NCBI GenBank assembly: GCA_903909605.1
Contig: CAIVWH010000023.1
Location: forward strand, 1 to 64,000
DNA: 64,000 nt
DNA from: an uncultured Micrococcales bacterium
Lineage (GTDB): Bacteria > Actinomycetota > Actinomycetes > Actinomycetales > Microbacteriaceae
Reading direction: 5' to 3'
The translations under genes were made by a program, and so were the position numbers. Below are positions 55,079 through 62,671 of this stretch, piece by piece (position 1 is the first letter of the stretch; each line of letters opens with the position of its first letter). The notes below the pieces were generated by a model that saw only the letters and a program-made list of their open reading frames with translations, had not been told where the DNA came from and ran no database searches.

Positions 55079-55828
55079 TTGGTTAAACAAGCAGCATCAG
55101 CCGCCAGCGTTTCAAAAGCTCTGGCGGCTTTTGCTTCTGCGTCCAATTCGGCAAACCTTGGCTGGTTTTTCAAAACCGGACCTGGCGAATATGCAGAAGG
55201 CGATCGTTTTCTAGGTGTGAAGGTTCCGCAGACCCGCCAGGTGGCCCGCGAGTTCAGAGACTTGGCGCTTAGCGAATTACAAAAACTGATCAAATCGAAG
55301 TGGCACGAAGAGCGCCTCTGTGCTCTGGTGATTCTGGTTACCCGATTTGAAAAATCCAAGGATGCAACCGCGCGCGAGGAACTCTTCGAGATCTGGCTCA
55401 GTTGGCTGGAGACCGGTCGAATCAATAACTGGGACCTGGTCGATGTCTCGGCCCCGCGCATGGGGGTGCAATTGCTTGGCACCAAGTCGGGGATGACTCT
55501 GCTTCGCCGCCTGGCCAAGTCGCCCAGCCTGTGGCAGCGCAGAGCCTCGGTGATTTTGACCTTTGCCCCTCTGCGGGCGGGTTCTGTGGCCGAGAGCCTA
55601 GAGCTGTGTGACCGCCTGATTGATGATCAGCACGACCTAATGCACAAGGCGGTCGGCTGGGTGCTTAGAGAAGTGGGCAATCGCGACCTTGGTGCCCTGC
55701 ACGCTTTTCTCGAGGAGCATGCCGCCACCACGCCTCGCACCGCGCTGCGATATGCCATCGAGAAGCGCCCAGAGGCCGAACGTCGCCGGTGGATGAATTA
55801 CAAGGATCAGCTGGCTAGTCGAGCGTGA
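55079..55828 (+). CDS. DNA alkylation repair protein (AlkD-like HEAT repeat)
   Basis: A 249-residue helical-repeat protein of the AlkC/AlkD family. Family landmarks: FFKTGPGEYAEGDRFLGVKVPQTRQVAREF (about 29-58, split), WHEERLCALVILV, NNWDLVDVSAPRMGV and WQRRASVILTF. AlkD removes bulky N3/N7-alkylpurines. TTG start 4 bp after the upstream stop. It overlaps the convergent xth gene by 14 bp, so two DNA-repair genes face each other. Confidence 0.88.
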   Translation: MVKQAASAASVSKALAAFASASNSANLGWFFKTGPGEYAEGDRFLGVKVPQTRQVAREFRDLALSELQKLIKSKWHEERLCALVILVTRFEKSKDATAREELFEIWLSWLETGRINNWDLVDVSAPRMGVQLLGTKSGMTLLRRLAKSPSLWQRRASVILTFAPLRAGSVAESLELCDRLIDDQHDLMHKAVGWVLREVGNRDLGALHAFLEEHAATTPRTALRYAIEKRPEAERRRWMNYKDQLASRA

Positions 55829-56597
55829 CGACGACCGGAACGTGATCGCTCGGGCTTTCGCCTTTGCGCTCGTCGCGTTCAATTGAAGCCCCAGTCACGC
55901 GCTGAGCGAATGGCTCGTTGCCAAGCACAAAATCGATTCGCATGCCCTCGTTTTTCGGAAAGCGAAGCTGCTGGTAATCCCAGTAGGTGTAGCCCTGCGG
56001 AACCAGCGGGCGAACCACATCGACAAGGCCCAGTTGCTCAAAGGCCTCGAACGCCTGGCGCTCTGGGGCGCTCACGTGAGTGCCACCGACGAATTCGGCG
56101 AGGTCCCAGACATCCGTGTCGAATGGTGCGATGTTGAAATCGCCCACGAGAGCCAGCGGCTGATCAGGCAGGTGCTCTTGCCACTCGGCGACGTTCTGCG
56201 CGAGGCGGTCGAGCCACTCGAGCTTGTAGGCGTAATGCGGGTCGTCGAGCGAGCGACCGTGAGGTACGTAAAGACTCCAAACTCGCACCCCATCGAAGCT
56301 GGCCCCAATTGCGCGCGCCTCCTGATGGGGCTCCTTGCCAAACTCCGGCTGGCCACTGAATCCGATTTCGATTTCTTCTGCAGGGATGCGCGACGCAAAC
56401 GCAACGCCGTTCCACTGGTTCAGGCCGTGAACCACCAGTTCGTAGCCGATGGCCTCGAAGGCCTCACGCGGAAACTGCTCGGGCTTGCACTTGATCTCTT
56501 GCATGGCGAGCACGTCAATATCGGCCCGCTGCAACCAGTCGGTGACTCGACCAACTCGAGTTCGAATTGAGTTCACGTTCCAGGTGGCTATGCGCAT
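55815..56597 (-). CDS. xth: Exodeoxyribonuclease III / AP endonuclease
   Basis: A 260-residue EEP-fold nuclease in base-excision repair. RIATWNVNSIRTRVGRV (2-18), QEIKCKPEQFP with the metal Glu (about 33-43), GDFNIAP (about 152), and SDHVPVVVTLD at the end with the catalytic Asp-His. ATG 56597; -10 TAAATT (56604-56609) is 6 nt upstream. It is divergent from pyrE with back-to-back -10 boxes. Confidence 0.95.
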   Translation of the reverse strand: MRIATWNVNSIRTRVGRVTDWLQRADIDVLAMQEIKCKPEQFPREAFEAIGYELVVHGLNQWNGVAFASRIPAEEIEIGFSGQPEFGKEPHQEARAIGASFDGVRVWSLYVPHGRSLDDPHYAYKLEWLDRLAQNVAEWQEHLPDQPLALVGDFNIAPFDTDVWDLAEFVGGTHVSAPERQAFEAFEQLGLVDVVRPLVPQGYTYWDYQQLRFPKNEGMRIDFVLGNEPFAQRVTGASIERDERKGESPSDHVPVVVTLD

Positions 56598-56629
56598 GGT
56601 TCAAATTTATCGGCGAATAAACTAAGGGA

Positions 56630-57181
56630 ATGTCTAATCACGCGCGCCTGGTCGAACTCGTCAAACAACTTGCAGTGGTTCACGGTCGCGTGACTCTATC
56701 AAGTGGCATCGAGGCCGACTACTACGTTGACCTTCGCCGTGCAACGCTGCATCACGAGGCAGCCCCGCTGATTGGCCAGGTAATGCTCGACATGCTCGAC
56801 GCCGCCGGCATCACAGACTTTGATGCCGCTGGTGGCCTGACCATGGGCGCAGACCCGGTGGCCACCGCCATCATGCATCAGGCGGCTGCCCGCGGGCGTG
56901 CGGTTGACGCGTTCGTAGTTCGCAAGGCGGCCAAGGCACACGGCATGGGGCGCCAGGTCGAAGGCCCAGAGGTCAAGGGTCGCCGCGTCATCGTGGTTGA
57001 AGACACCTCGACCACTGGCGGCTCACCGCTGACCGCAGCCAAGGCCCTCGAGGAAGCCGGCGCCATCATTCTCGCCGTAGCCACCGTGGTCGACCGCGAC
57101 ACCGGTGCCCAGAAGGTCATCGAAGATGCCGGCTATCGCTACCTCTCGGCGATCAGCTTGGATGACCTTGGCCTCCGCTAA
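56630..57181 (+). CDS. pyrE: Orotate phosphoribosyltransferase
   Basis: A 183-residue phosphoribosyltransferase converting orotate and PRPP to OMP in pyrimidine synthesis. The PRPP motif is VIVVEDTSTTGGSPL (about 121-135); SSGIEADYYVDLRR (about 23) and HGMGRQVEG (about 104) are substrate loops. -10 TAAACT (56618-56623) stands 6 nt before the ATG (leaderless). The end overlaps the MFS gene by 20 bp. Confidence 0.95.
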   Translation: MSNHARLVELVKQLAVVHGRVTLSSGIEADYYVDLRRATLHHEAAPLIGQVMLDMLDAAGITDFDAAGGLTMGADPVATAIMHQAAARGRAVDAFVVRKAAKAHGMGRQVEGPEVKGRRVIVVEDTSTTGGSPLTAAKALEEAGAIILAVATVVDRDTGAQKVIEDAGYRYLSAISLDDLGLR

Positions 57182-58397
57182 AAAATCTCTGACTCCACTC
57201 GTGCTGCTTGAGGCAGCCAACTTTTCGGGGTTCTTTGCGTTTTCCATGACGTTCCTCTTGACGCCATGGATGGCCCTATCGGTGACCGGCTCATCGGCAA
57301 GCGCGGGGCTACTGGTTACCATCACGTCCATCCCGGGTTTGATTCTTTCGCCGATCACCGGATCGCTGATCGACAAGTTTGGCCGCAGGCGCTACGCATA
57401 CGCAGCGCAGTGGATCACCGCTCTGGTGTCACTCTCGGTTCCGCTGCTTGCCAGCTTCGCTCCGATCAACCTCTTTGCGCTGATTGCCATCGGCACCGCG
57501 CGCTCGATTTGTGGTTTCGGCATCGCCTCCGCGCGCAAATCTCTCGTACCCGATGTCGCCGACAGGGCCGGGTTGACCCTCGAGCGCACCAACTCGATTC
57601 ACGAATCAATCGCCGCAGCCGGTTTTGCAACCGGGCCAGCCATTGCCGCATTTTGCCTCACCTTTATGTCGGGGCCGCAGGTCTTCTGGGTGGTCGGCGC
57701 GCTTGAGGCGCTGTGCGGGCTCGCCGCCTGGTTCATCCGAGTGGTTGAAAAGCACGAGCCAGTTGATCAGAGCGAATCTCGCTCGTTCCTCTATTACGCG
57801 ACTCAAGGCTTTCGCACGCTTTTCAAAACCCCTTCGGTGCTAATCGCGTTCATGTCCTTCGTCACGCTCGCGGTGATTTACATTCCGATTGAGATGGTGG
57901 TCCTGCCTCGCTACTTCAACGGGATGCACGACCCGAACGGACTCGGACTGCTGCTGACCGCCATGGCCGCTGCCACATCGGTCTCTTCACTGTTCTTCGA
58001 GACCTTCTCCAAGTGGTTCAAGTTCAGCTCGTTGCTTCGAATCGGATTGCTCGGAGTGGCGATTCCGGTTTTGGTCATGTCATTCCTGCCGCCGACCTGG
58101 GTGATGCTCACCCTTGGCCTGATACTCGGTTTCGCCTGGGGGCCGCTCGCACCACTGCTCAACACTGTGATTCAGCGCAAAGTGCCGGCCAATGAACGCG
58201 GTCGAGTGTTCAGCCTTGAGGGCACGATTTGGTCTGGAGGCCCAATGATCTCAATGGTGGTTGTTGGCCTCGCCGTGGATGCCTTCCCGCTGAAGTCGGT
58301 CTATCTGACCATCGCGTTGCTGACTCTCGCAGCGGCCATACTGGTTTCATTCAATAGGCGCACGCCCGAACTGAACACGGCTGAATTCAACGACTGA
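57162..58397 (+). CDS. MFS transporter
   Basis: A 411-residue transporter with about 12 helices. Loop 2-3 signature TGSLIDKFGRRRYAYAA (about 65-81) and a later GFAWGPLAPLLNTVIQRKVPANERGRVFS (about 320-348) are MFS-3-like, as in drug or macrolide efflux families. I choose ATG 57162 (MTLASAKKSLTP), which overlaps pyrE by 20 bp; the frame opens earlier inside pyrE without similarity. Substrate unknown. Confidence 0.87.
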   Translation: MTLASAKKSLTPLVLLEAANFSGFFAFSMTFLLTPWMALSVTGSSASAGLLVTITSIPGLILSPITGSLIDKFGRRRYAYAAQWITALVSLSVPLLASFAPINLFALIAIGTARSICGFGIASARKSLVPDVADRAGLTLERTNSIHESIAAAGFATGPAIAAFCLTFMSGPQVFWVVGALEALCGLAAWFIRVVEKHEPVDQSESRSFLYYATQGFRTLFKTPSVLIAFMSFVTLAVIYIPIEMVVLPRYFNGMHDPNGLGLLLTAMAAATSVSSLFFETFSKWFKFSSLLRIGLLGVAIPVLVMSFLPPTWVMLTLGLILGFAWGPLAPLLNTVIQRKVPANERGRVFSLEGTIWSGGPMISMVVVGLAVDAFPLKSVYLTIALLTLAAAILVSFNRRTPELNTAEFND

Positions 58398-58416
58398 GGG
58401 ATGCCACAATAGAGGC

Positions 58417-58926
58417 ATGACTTCACACACTAACGTCGCAACTATTCACACCAATCACGGCGCCATCAAGCTCTTCCTGTTCGGAAACGAAGCGCCTGTC
58501 ACCGTCAAGAACTTCATCGACCTTGCCACCGGCGAGAAGACCGGCAAGCCGTTCTACAACGGCACCATCTTTCACCGCATCATCTCTGGCTTCATGATTC
58601 AGGGCGGCGACCCGACCGGCACCGGTCGCGGCGGCCCAGGCTACAACTTCGATGACGAGCCACACCCTGACCGCCACTTCAACGAGCCATACATGCTCGC
58701 AATGGCAAACGCTGGCAAGGGCTTTGACGGCTCGGGCACCAATGGCTCGCAGTTCTTCATCACCGTGACCCCAACCCAGTACCTTCACGGCAAGCACACC
58801 GTTTTCGGCGAAGTCGCCGACGAGGCCTCGCGCAAGGTCGTTGACAAGCTCAGCAACGTTGCCACGGATGGCGGCGACCGCCCATTCGACGACGTGGTCA
58901 TCGAGTCGATCAGCCTCGACGAATAA
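58417..58926 (+). CDS. Peptidyl-prolyl cis-trans isomerase (cyclophilin)
   Basis: A 169-residue cytoplasmic cyclophilin (PpiA/PpiB type). Core motifs: FYNGTIFHRIISGFMIQGGDPTGTG (about 46-70, split), GTNGSQFFITVTPT and LHGKHTVFGEV. No signal peptide. -10 CACAAT (58405-58410) lies 6 nt before the ATG. In M. tuberculosis ppiA (Rv0009) follows the gyrA-tRNA block; here that link is cut. Confidence 0.95.
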   Translation: MTSHTNVATIHTNHGAIKLFLFGNEAPVTVKNFIDLATGEKTGKPFYNGTIFHRIISGFMIQGGDPTGTGRGGPGYNFDDEPHPDRHFNEPYMLAMANAGKGFDGSGTNGSQFFITVTPTQYLHGKHTVFGEVADEASRKVVDKLSNVATDGGDRPFDDVVIESISLDE

Positions 58927-58954
58927 CCAAACCCAAAGCAGCGAGAACCAACCG

Positions 58955-59761
58955 ATGGTTTGTTACCGACACCCAGATCGCGAGGCATCCGTAAGGTGCC
59001 AGCGTTGTGAGCGTTACATTTGCCCGCAGTGTCAGGTGGAATCGTCGGTTGGTTTTCTTTGCCCCGAGTGCGCTGGCGGCACGCAGCGCAAGGTAACCAT
59101 GCAACGCACACGCTTCTCGCGCGGGTCAACCTCAATCACCACACTGCTCATAGCTATCAACGTTCTGGTTTGGCTGCCCGAGTACTTCGCCAAGAGCGCA
59201 TCCTGGTGGGTCGACTACATGAGCCAGATCGTGCTGATGCCGGCAAATGTGGTGAACGCGCCATGGACGCTGGTGACCTCGGGATTCGCGCACGACTGGA
59301 GCTCGCCTCTGCACTTGGCGGTAAATATGTACTCGCTGTTCATCTTCGGCCAGGCCGTTGAACCATTGCTAGGCCGTGCGCGCTATCTCGCGCTTTACAT
59401 GATTGCGCTGTTGGCCGGCGGTGTTGGAGTGCTGTGGCTCGGTGCACCAACCGGTCAGACGGTCGGCGCATCAGGAGCAATCTTTGGGCTCATGGGCGCA
59501 TACGCGGTATTTCTTCGCACGCTGGGTCAACCATCCGGTCAGATGCTGGGTCTGATTGCCTTCAACCTGGTCTTTGGTTTTATCTCAACCGGTATTTCCT
59601 GGGAGGGCCACATCGGCGGACTCGTCGGTGGCGGCATCGTTGCGTGGATCTACGCTCAAACCAGAAAACCTCAGCAGCGCAATCTTCAGGTTCTCGCGTT
59701 GGCTGGGTTCATGATAGTACTCGTGGTAGCGGCAGTAATTCGGGTAGGGCAATTTAGCTAG
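58955..59761 (+). CDS. Rhomboid intramembrane serine protease with zinc-binding N-terminus
   Basis: A 268-residue protein. Residues 1-40 hold a B-box-like zinc module (CYRHPDREASVRCQRCERYICPQC, CPEC). Six helices follow; the catalytic Ser is in GASGAIFG (about 168-175) and the His in WEGHIGGL (about 221-228). ATG 58955 is chosen because the zinc module starts there; the longer frame runs into the cyclophilin gene. Substrates unknown. Confidence 0.92.
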   Translation: MVCYRHPDREASVRCQRCERYICPQCQVESSVGFLCPECAGGTQRKVTMQRTRFSRGSTSITTLLIAINVLVWLPEYFAKSASWWVDYMSQIVLMPANVVNAPWTLVTSGFAHDWSSPLHLAVNMYSLFIFGQAVEPLLGRARYLALYMIALLAGGVGVLWLGAPTGQTVGASGAIFGLMGAYAVFLRTLGQPSGQMLGLIAFNLVFGFISTGISWEGHIGGLVGGGIVAWIYAQTRKPQQRNLQVLALAGFMIVLVVAAVIRVGQFS

Positions 59762-59796
59762 CCGATTGGCTATTCAAGAATTTTGCGAGTTGCTGG

Positions 59797-60048
59797 TTAC
59801 TTCCAGCGAGTGGTCATCACGAAACCAACCATGGCAATGGCGAATCCGATCAGGATGTTCCAGTTGCTCAGGTTGATTGGGGTAGCGGCACCAAGTGGGT
59901 ACTGCGCTTCGGTGATGTAGTAGACGAGAATCCAGAGGAAGCCCAGAATCATGAAGCCGAACATGACCGGCTTAAACCAAACCGGGTTCGGGGCGTTCTC
60001 GCTCGAGTGAATTTCGGCGGCAGGCTTTGACTTTTTCTTGTCTGACAT
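59797..60048 (-). CDS. crgA: Cell division protein CrgA
   Basis: An 83-residue protein with a charged N-terminus (MSDKKKSKPAAEIHSSE) and two helices (about 28-47 and 60-78), as in CrgA, which links FtsZ/FtsI/FtsQ and septum formation in Actinobacteria. NPVWFKPVMFGFMILGFLWI and NWNILIGFAIAMVGFVMTTRWK are typical. ATG 60048 has -10 TAGAAT (60056-60061) 7 nt upstream; divergent from pabA. Confidence 0.93.
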   Translation of the reverse strand: MSDKKKSKPAAEIHSSENAPNPVWFKPVMFGFMILGFLWILVYYITEAQYPLGAATPINLSNWNILIGFAIAMVGFVMTTRWK

Positions 60049-60079
60049 AGCCATAATTCTACAAGTTAGGCTTGTTTCA

Positions 60080-60715
60080 ATGACAAAAATCCTCGTGCTC
60101 GACAACTACGACAGCTTTGTCTACACCCTGAACGGCTACCTTCAGCAACTTGGGGCGCAGACTCAGGTGCTGCGTAACGATGTCGTATCCGAGGCCGAAC
60201 TACCGGCGCTCTTGGCCGAGTTCGATGCGGTCCTGATCAGCCCGGGCCCGGGCAATCCGGCAGAGGCCGGTTTGAGCATCCCAGTGGTGAAGCTCGCGAT
60301 TCAGTCTGGCCAGCCGGTTCTAGGCGTTTGCCTTGGCCACCAGGCGATAGCTGAGGCGATGGGTGCAACCGTGCGCGGGGCCGAAGAGCTGATGCACGGC
60401 AAGACCTCGCAGGTTCAGCACGATGGCTCGCTGATTTTCAAGGATGTGCCGCAGCCTTTCACAGCAACCCGCTACCACTCGCTGGCGGTCGTCGACTCGA
60501 CGGTTCCCGGCGATCTGATTGTCACCGCGCGCACCGAGGGCGGCATCATCATGGGGTTGCAGCACAGCAGCAGGCCTATTTACGGTGTGCAGTTTCACCC
60601 GGAGAGCGTTCTCACCGAGGGCGGCTACCAGATGCTCGGCAACTGGCTCGAGAGCATCGGGCTTGCCGGAGCCGCAGAACGCGCTAAGTCGCTCAGCCCA
60701 ATCGTAAAGTTCTAA
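60080..60715 (+). CDS. Anthranilate/aminodeoxychorismate synthase glutaminase component
   Basis: A 211-residue class I glutamine amidotransferase (TrpG/PabA). Oxyanion loop SPGPGNPAEAG (about 55-65), nucleophile in GVCLGHQA (about 83-90) and His-Glu in FHPESVLT (about 175). It supplies ammonia to a TrpE or PabB partner that is not in the window. The place next to crgA and pknB is that of M. tuberculosis trpG. ATG 60080, 7 nt after TAGGCT (60067-60072). Confidence 0.92.
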   Translation: MTKILVLDNYDSFVYTLNGYLQQLGAQTQVLRNDVVSEAELPALLAEFDAVLISPGPGNPAEAGLSIPVVKLAIQSGQPVLGVCLGHQAIAEAMGATVRGAEELMHGKTSQVQHDGSLIFKDVPQPFTATRYHSLAVVDSTVPGDLIVTARTEGGIIMGLQHSSRPIYGVQFHPESVLTEGGYQMLGNWLESIGLAGAAERAKSLSPIVKF

Positions 60716-60742
60716 ACCCGCACAAGTGCGCGCAAATCGCTA

Positions 60743-62641
60743 TTAGTTGGTGCAACCCACGTAAAGGATGATTGCGCTGCCCTGTGGTGCTAATCCCGGC
60801 AGAATCGACTGATCCAAAACCACTGTGCCCTGAGTTCCGGTGCAGGCGGTCTTGGTTGTGATCGAAACATTGAGTTGCACATCAGGTGCGGTCAGCTGCG
60901 CCTTCGCATCATTGATGGAGAGATTGCGCACGTCAGGAACCATTACCTTGCCGTTTGAAATTACAAGATTCACCGTTGTGCCTGGAGCGATTTGAGTGTT
61001 CGCTGCTGGGTCGCTCGAAATCACCTGACCAGCCGGATAAGTTGCCGACTGATTCTGAGTGATAGTTCCGAGGTTCAACTTCAACGCGGTCAGTGCATTG
61101 GTCGCGTCAGTCTCTGTCATTCCCAGCAGGCTCGGCACAGAAACGGCCTGCGCACCAGATGAAACATAAAGCGTGATGCTGGTGTTCTCAGGAACCTTCG
61201 TGCCAGCGGCTGGGTCGGAGCTGATCACGGTGTCGGCGGGGACGGTGTCGCTGGCCTGGAAGGTTTTGATGACCAAGAGCTTGTCTCCGGTGATGGTCGC
61301 GTATGCGTTTTCAAAGGTCTGGTTAACGACATCCGGAACTGCAATGCCACCCTGCCCCGGGGTGATGTTGATGTTGAACGAACCGACGGTCAAGGCCCAG
61401 GCAATTAGCCCGACGACCAAGACGGCAGCGGCCGAACCGAAACCCCACAGCAGGCCTGCTCGCGGGCGACCAACCTTAGGAATCGCACTGGTTTCCTCGG
61501 AGTACTTGGCCTCGACGCCGAGCTTCGCAAATGGGTCGGTGCTTGGCAGGTCGTCGCCCTCGAGTTGAACCTCGGGAATTACCTGCGTCTCAAAGATCTC
61601 GCGCTTTTCTACCTTGTGCTCTGGAAGCACGGTGGTTGCGGCGGTGTCGGCGCCGTTGAGCAGCTGGTCGAAAAGTGCGTCAACGGCACTCTTGGTTTCA
61701 TCAACAGGCTGGTCGGCATCCTCTTCGTTCGAGGTCGACTGAGTTACTTCGGTCGGCTGAGTCGATGGCGTTGCCGCAAGCGTGATTGGTGAGCCGTTGG
61801 CGGCAGCAATCAGGTGGTCGCGGAAGTCTTCGGCCGACTGGAAGCGATCGTCGCGAGACTTGGCCAGCGCGTGCAGCACCACCTGGTCGAGTTCCGGGCT
61901 GATGTATTCGTTGTACTTCGATGGAGCGATGACTGCTTCGCTCACGTGCTGATATGCAACCGAGACAGCGGTGTCCCCGGTGAACGGTGGGCGCCCAGCG
62001 AGCATTTCGTAGAGCAGCACGCCTGTCGAGTAGAGGTCGGTTCGCGCATCGACGGTCTCGCCCTTAGCCTGCTCTGGCGAGAAGTATTGCGCTGTGCCCA
62101 TGATGCCAACGGTGTTTGGCAGAGTGGCCGAAGAATCTGAAACGGCACGTGCGATGCCGAAGTCCATGACCTTTACCTGATCGGTTTCGGTGATCATGAT
62201 GTTTGCCGACTTGATGTCGCGGTGAATTACGCCAGCCTTGTGCGAGAACTCGAGTGCGGTGAGCACGCCACTCGCGTAATTGACGCACTCTTCAATCGAA
62301 AGTCGACGTTCGTGCAAGATGTCGCGAAGCAATTTTCCGCGAACGTATTCCATGATGATGTACGGGTGCTTTACCTCGTTGCCGAGCGAGTCGGTTGAGA
62401 AGTCTTCGCCGGCGTCGTAAACGCGAACGATGGTTGGGTGAGCCATGCGGGCAGAGGCCTGTGCCTCATAGAGAAAACGAGCCTCGAAGGTTGGGTCATT
62501 GGCGAGGTCTGACTTCATCAATTTGATCGCAACGGTGCGACCAAGTCGGGTGTCTTTGCCCTCGTATACGTCGGCCATGCCACCGCGACCAATCAGGCTG
62601 CCCAATTCGTAGCGGCCGGCAATAAGGCGTTCAGTCATCAT
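60743..62641 (-). CDS. pknB: Serine/threonine protein kinase PknB with PASTA repeats
   Basis: A 632-residue membrane kinase. N-terminal kinase: LIGRGGMADVYEG (about 17-29), VIHRDIKSANIM (about 140) and MDFGIARA (DFG). Juxtamembrane linker 300-395, one helix (about 399-420), then three PASTA repeats (about 430-632) that bind peptidoglycan or lipid II. It controls cell wall growth and division. The start is either of two adjacent ATGs. It is upstream-linked to pknA (30-bp gap) and ends convergent to pabA. Confidence 0.95.
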   Translation of the reverse strand: MMTERLIAGRYELGSLIGRGGMADVYEGKDTRLGRTVAIKLMKSDLANDPTFEARFLYEAQASARMAHPTIVRVYDAGEDFSTDSLGNEVKHPYIIMEYVRGKLLRDILHERRLSIEECVNYASGVLTALEFSHKAGVIHRDIKSANIMITETDQVKVMDFGIARAVSDSSATLPNTVGIMGTAQYFSPEQAKGETVDARTDLYSTGVLLYEMLAGRPPFTGDTAVSVAYQHVSEAVIAPSKYNEYISPELDQVVLHALAKSRDDRFQSAEDFRDHLIAAANGSPITLAATPSTQPTEVTQSTSNEEDADQPVDETKSAVDALFDQLLNGADTAATTVLPEHKVEKREIFETQVIPEVQLEGDDLPSTDPFAKLGVEAKYSEETSAIPKVGRPRAGLLWGFGSAAAVLVVGLIAWALTVGSFNINITPGQGGIAVPDVVNQTFENAYATITGDKLLVIKTFQASDTVPADTVISSDPAAGTKVPENTSITLYVSSGAQAVSVPSLLGMTETDATNALTALKLNLGTITQNQSATYPAGQVISSDPAANTQIAPGTTVNLVISNGKVMVPDVRNLSINDAKAQLTAPDVQLNVSITTKTACTGTQGTVVLDQSILPGLAPQGSAIILYVGCTN

Positions 62642-62671
62642 TCTCCAGAGGGGTTCTGCGTTTTAGTCTAA

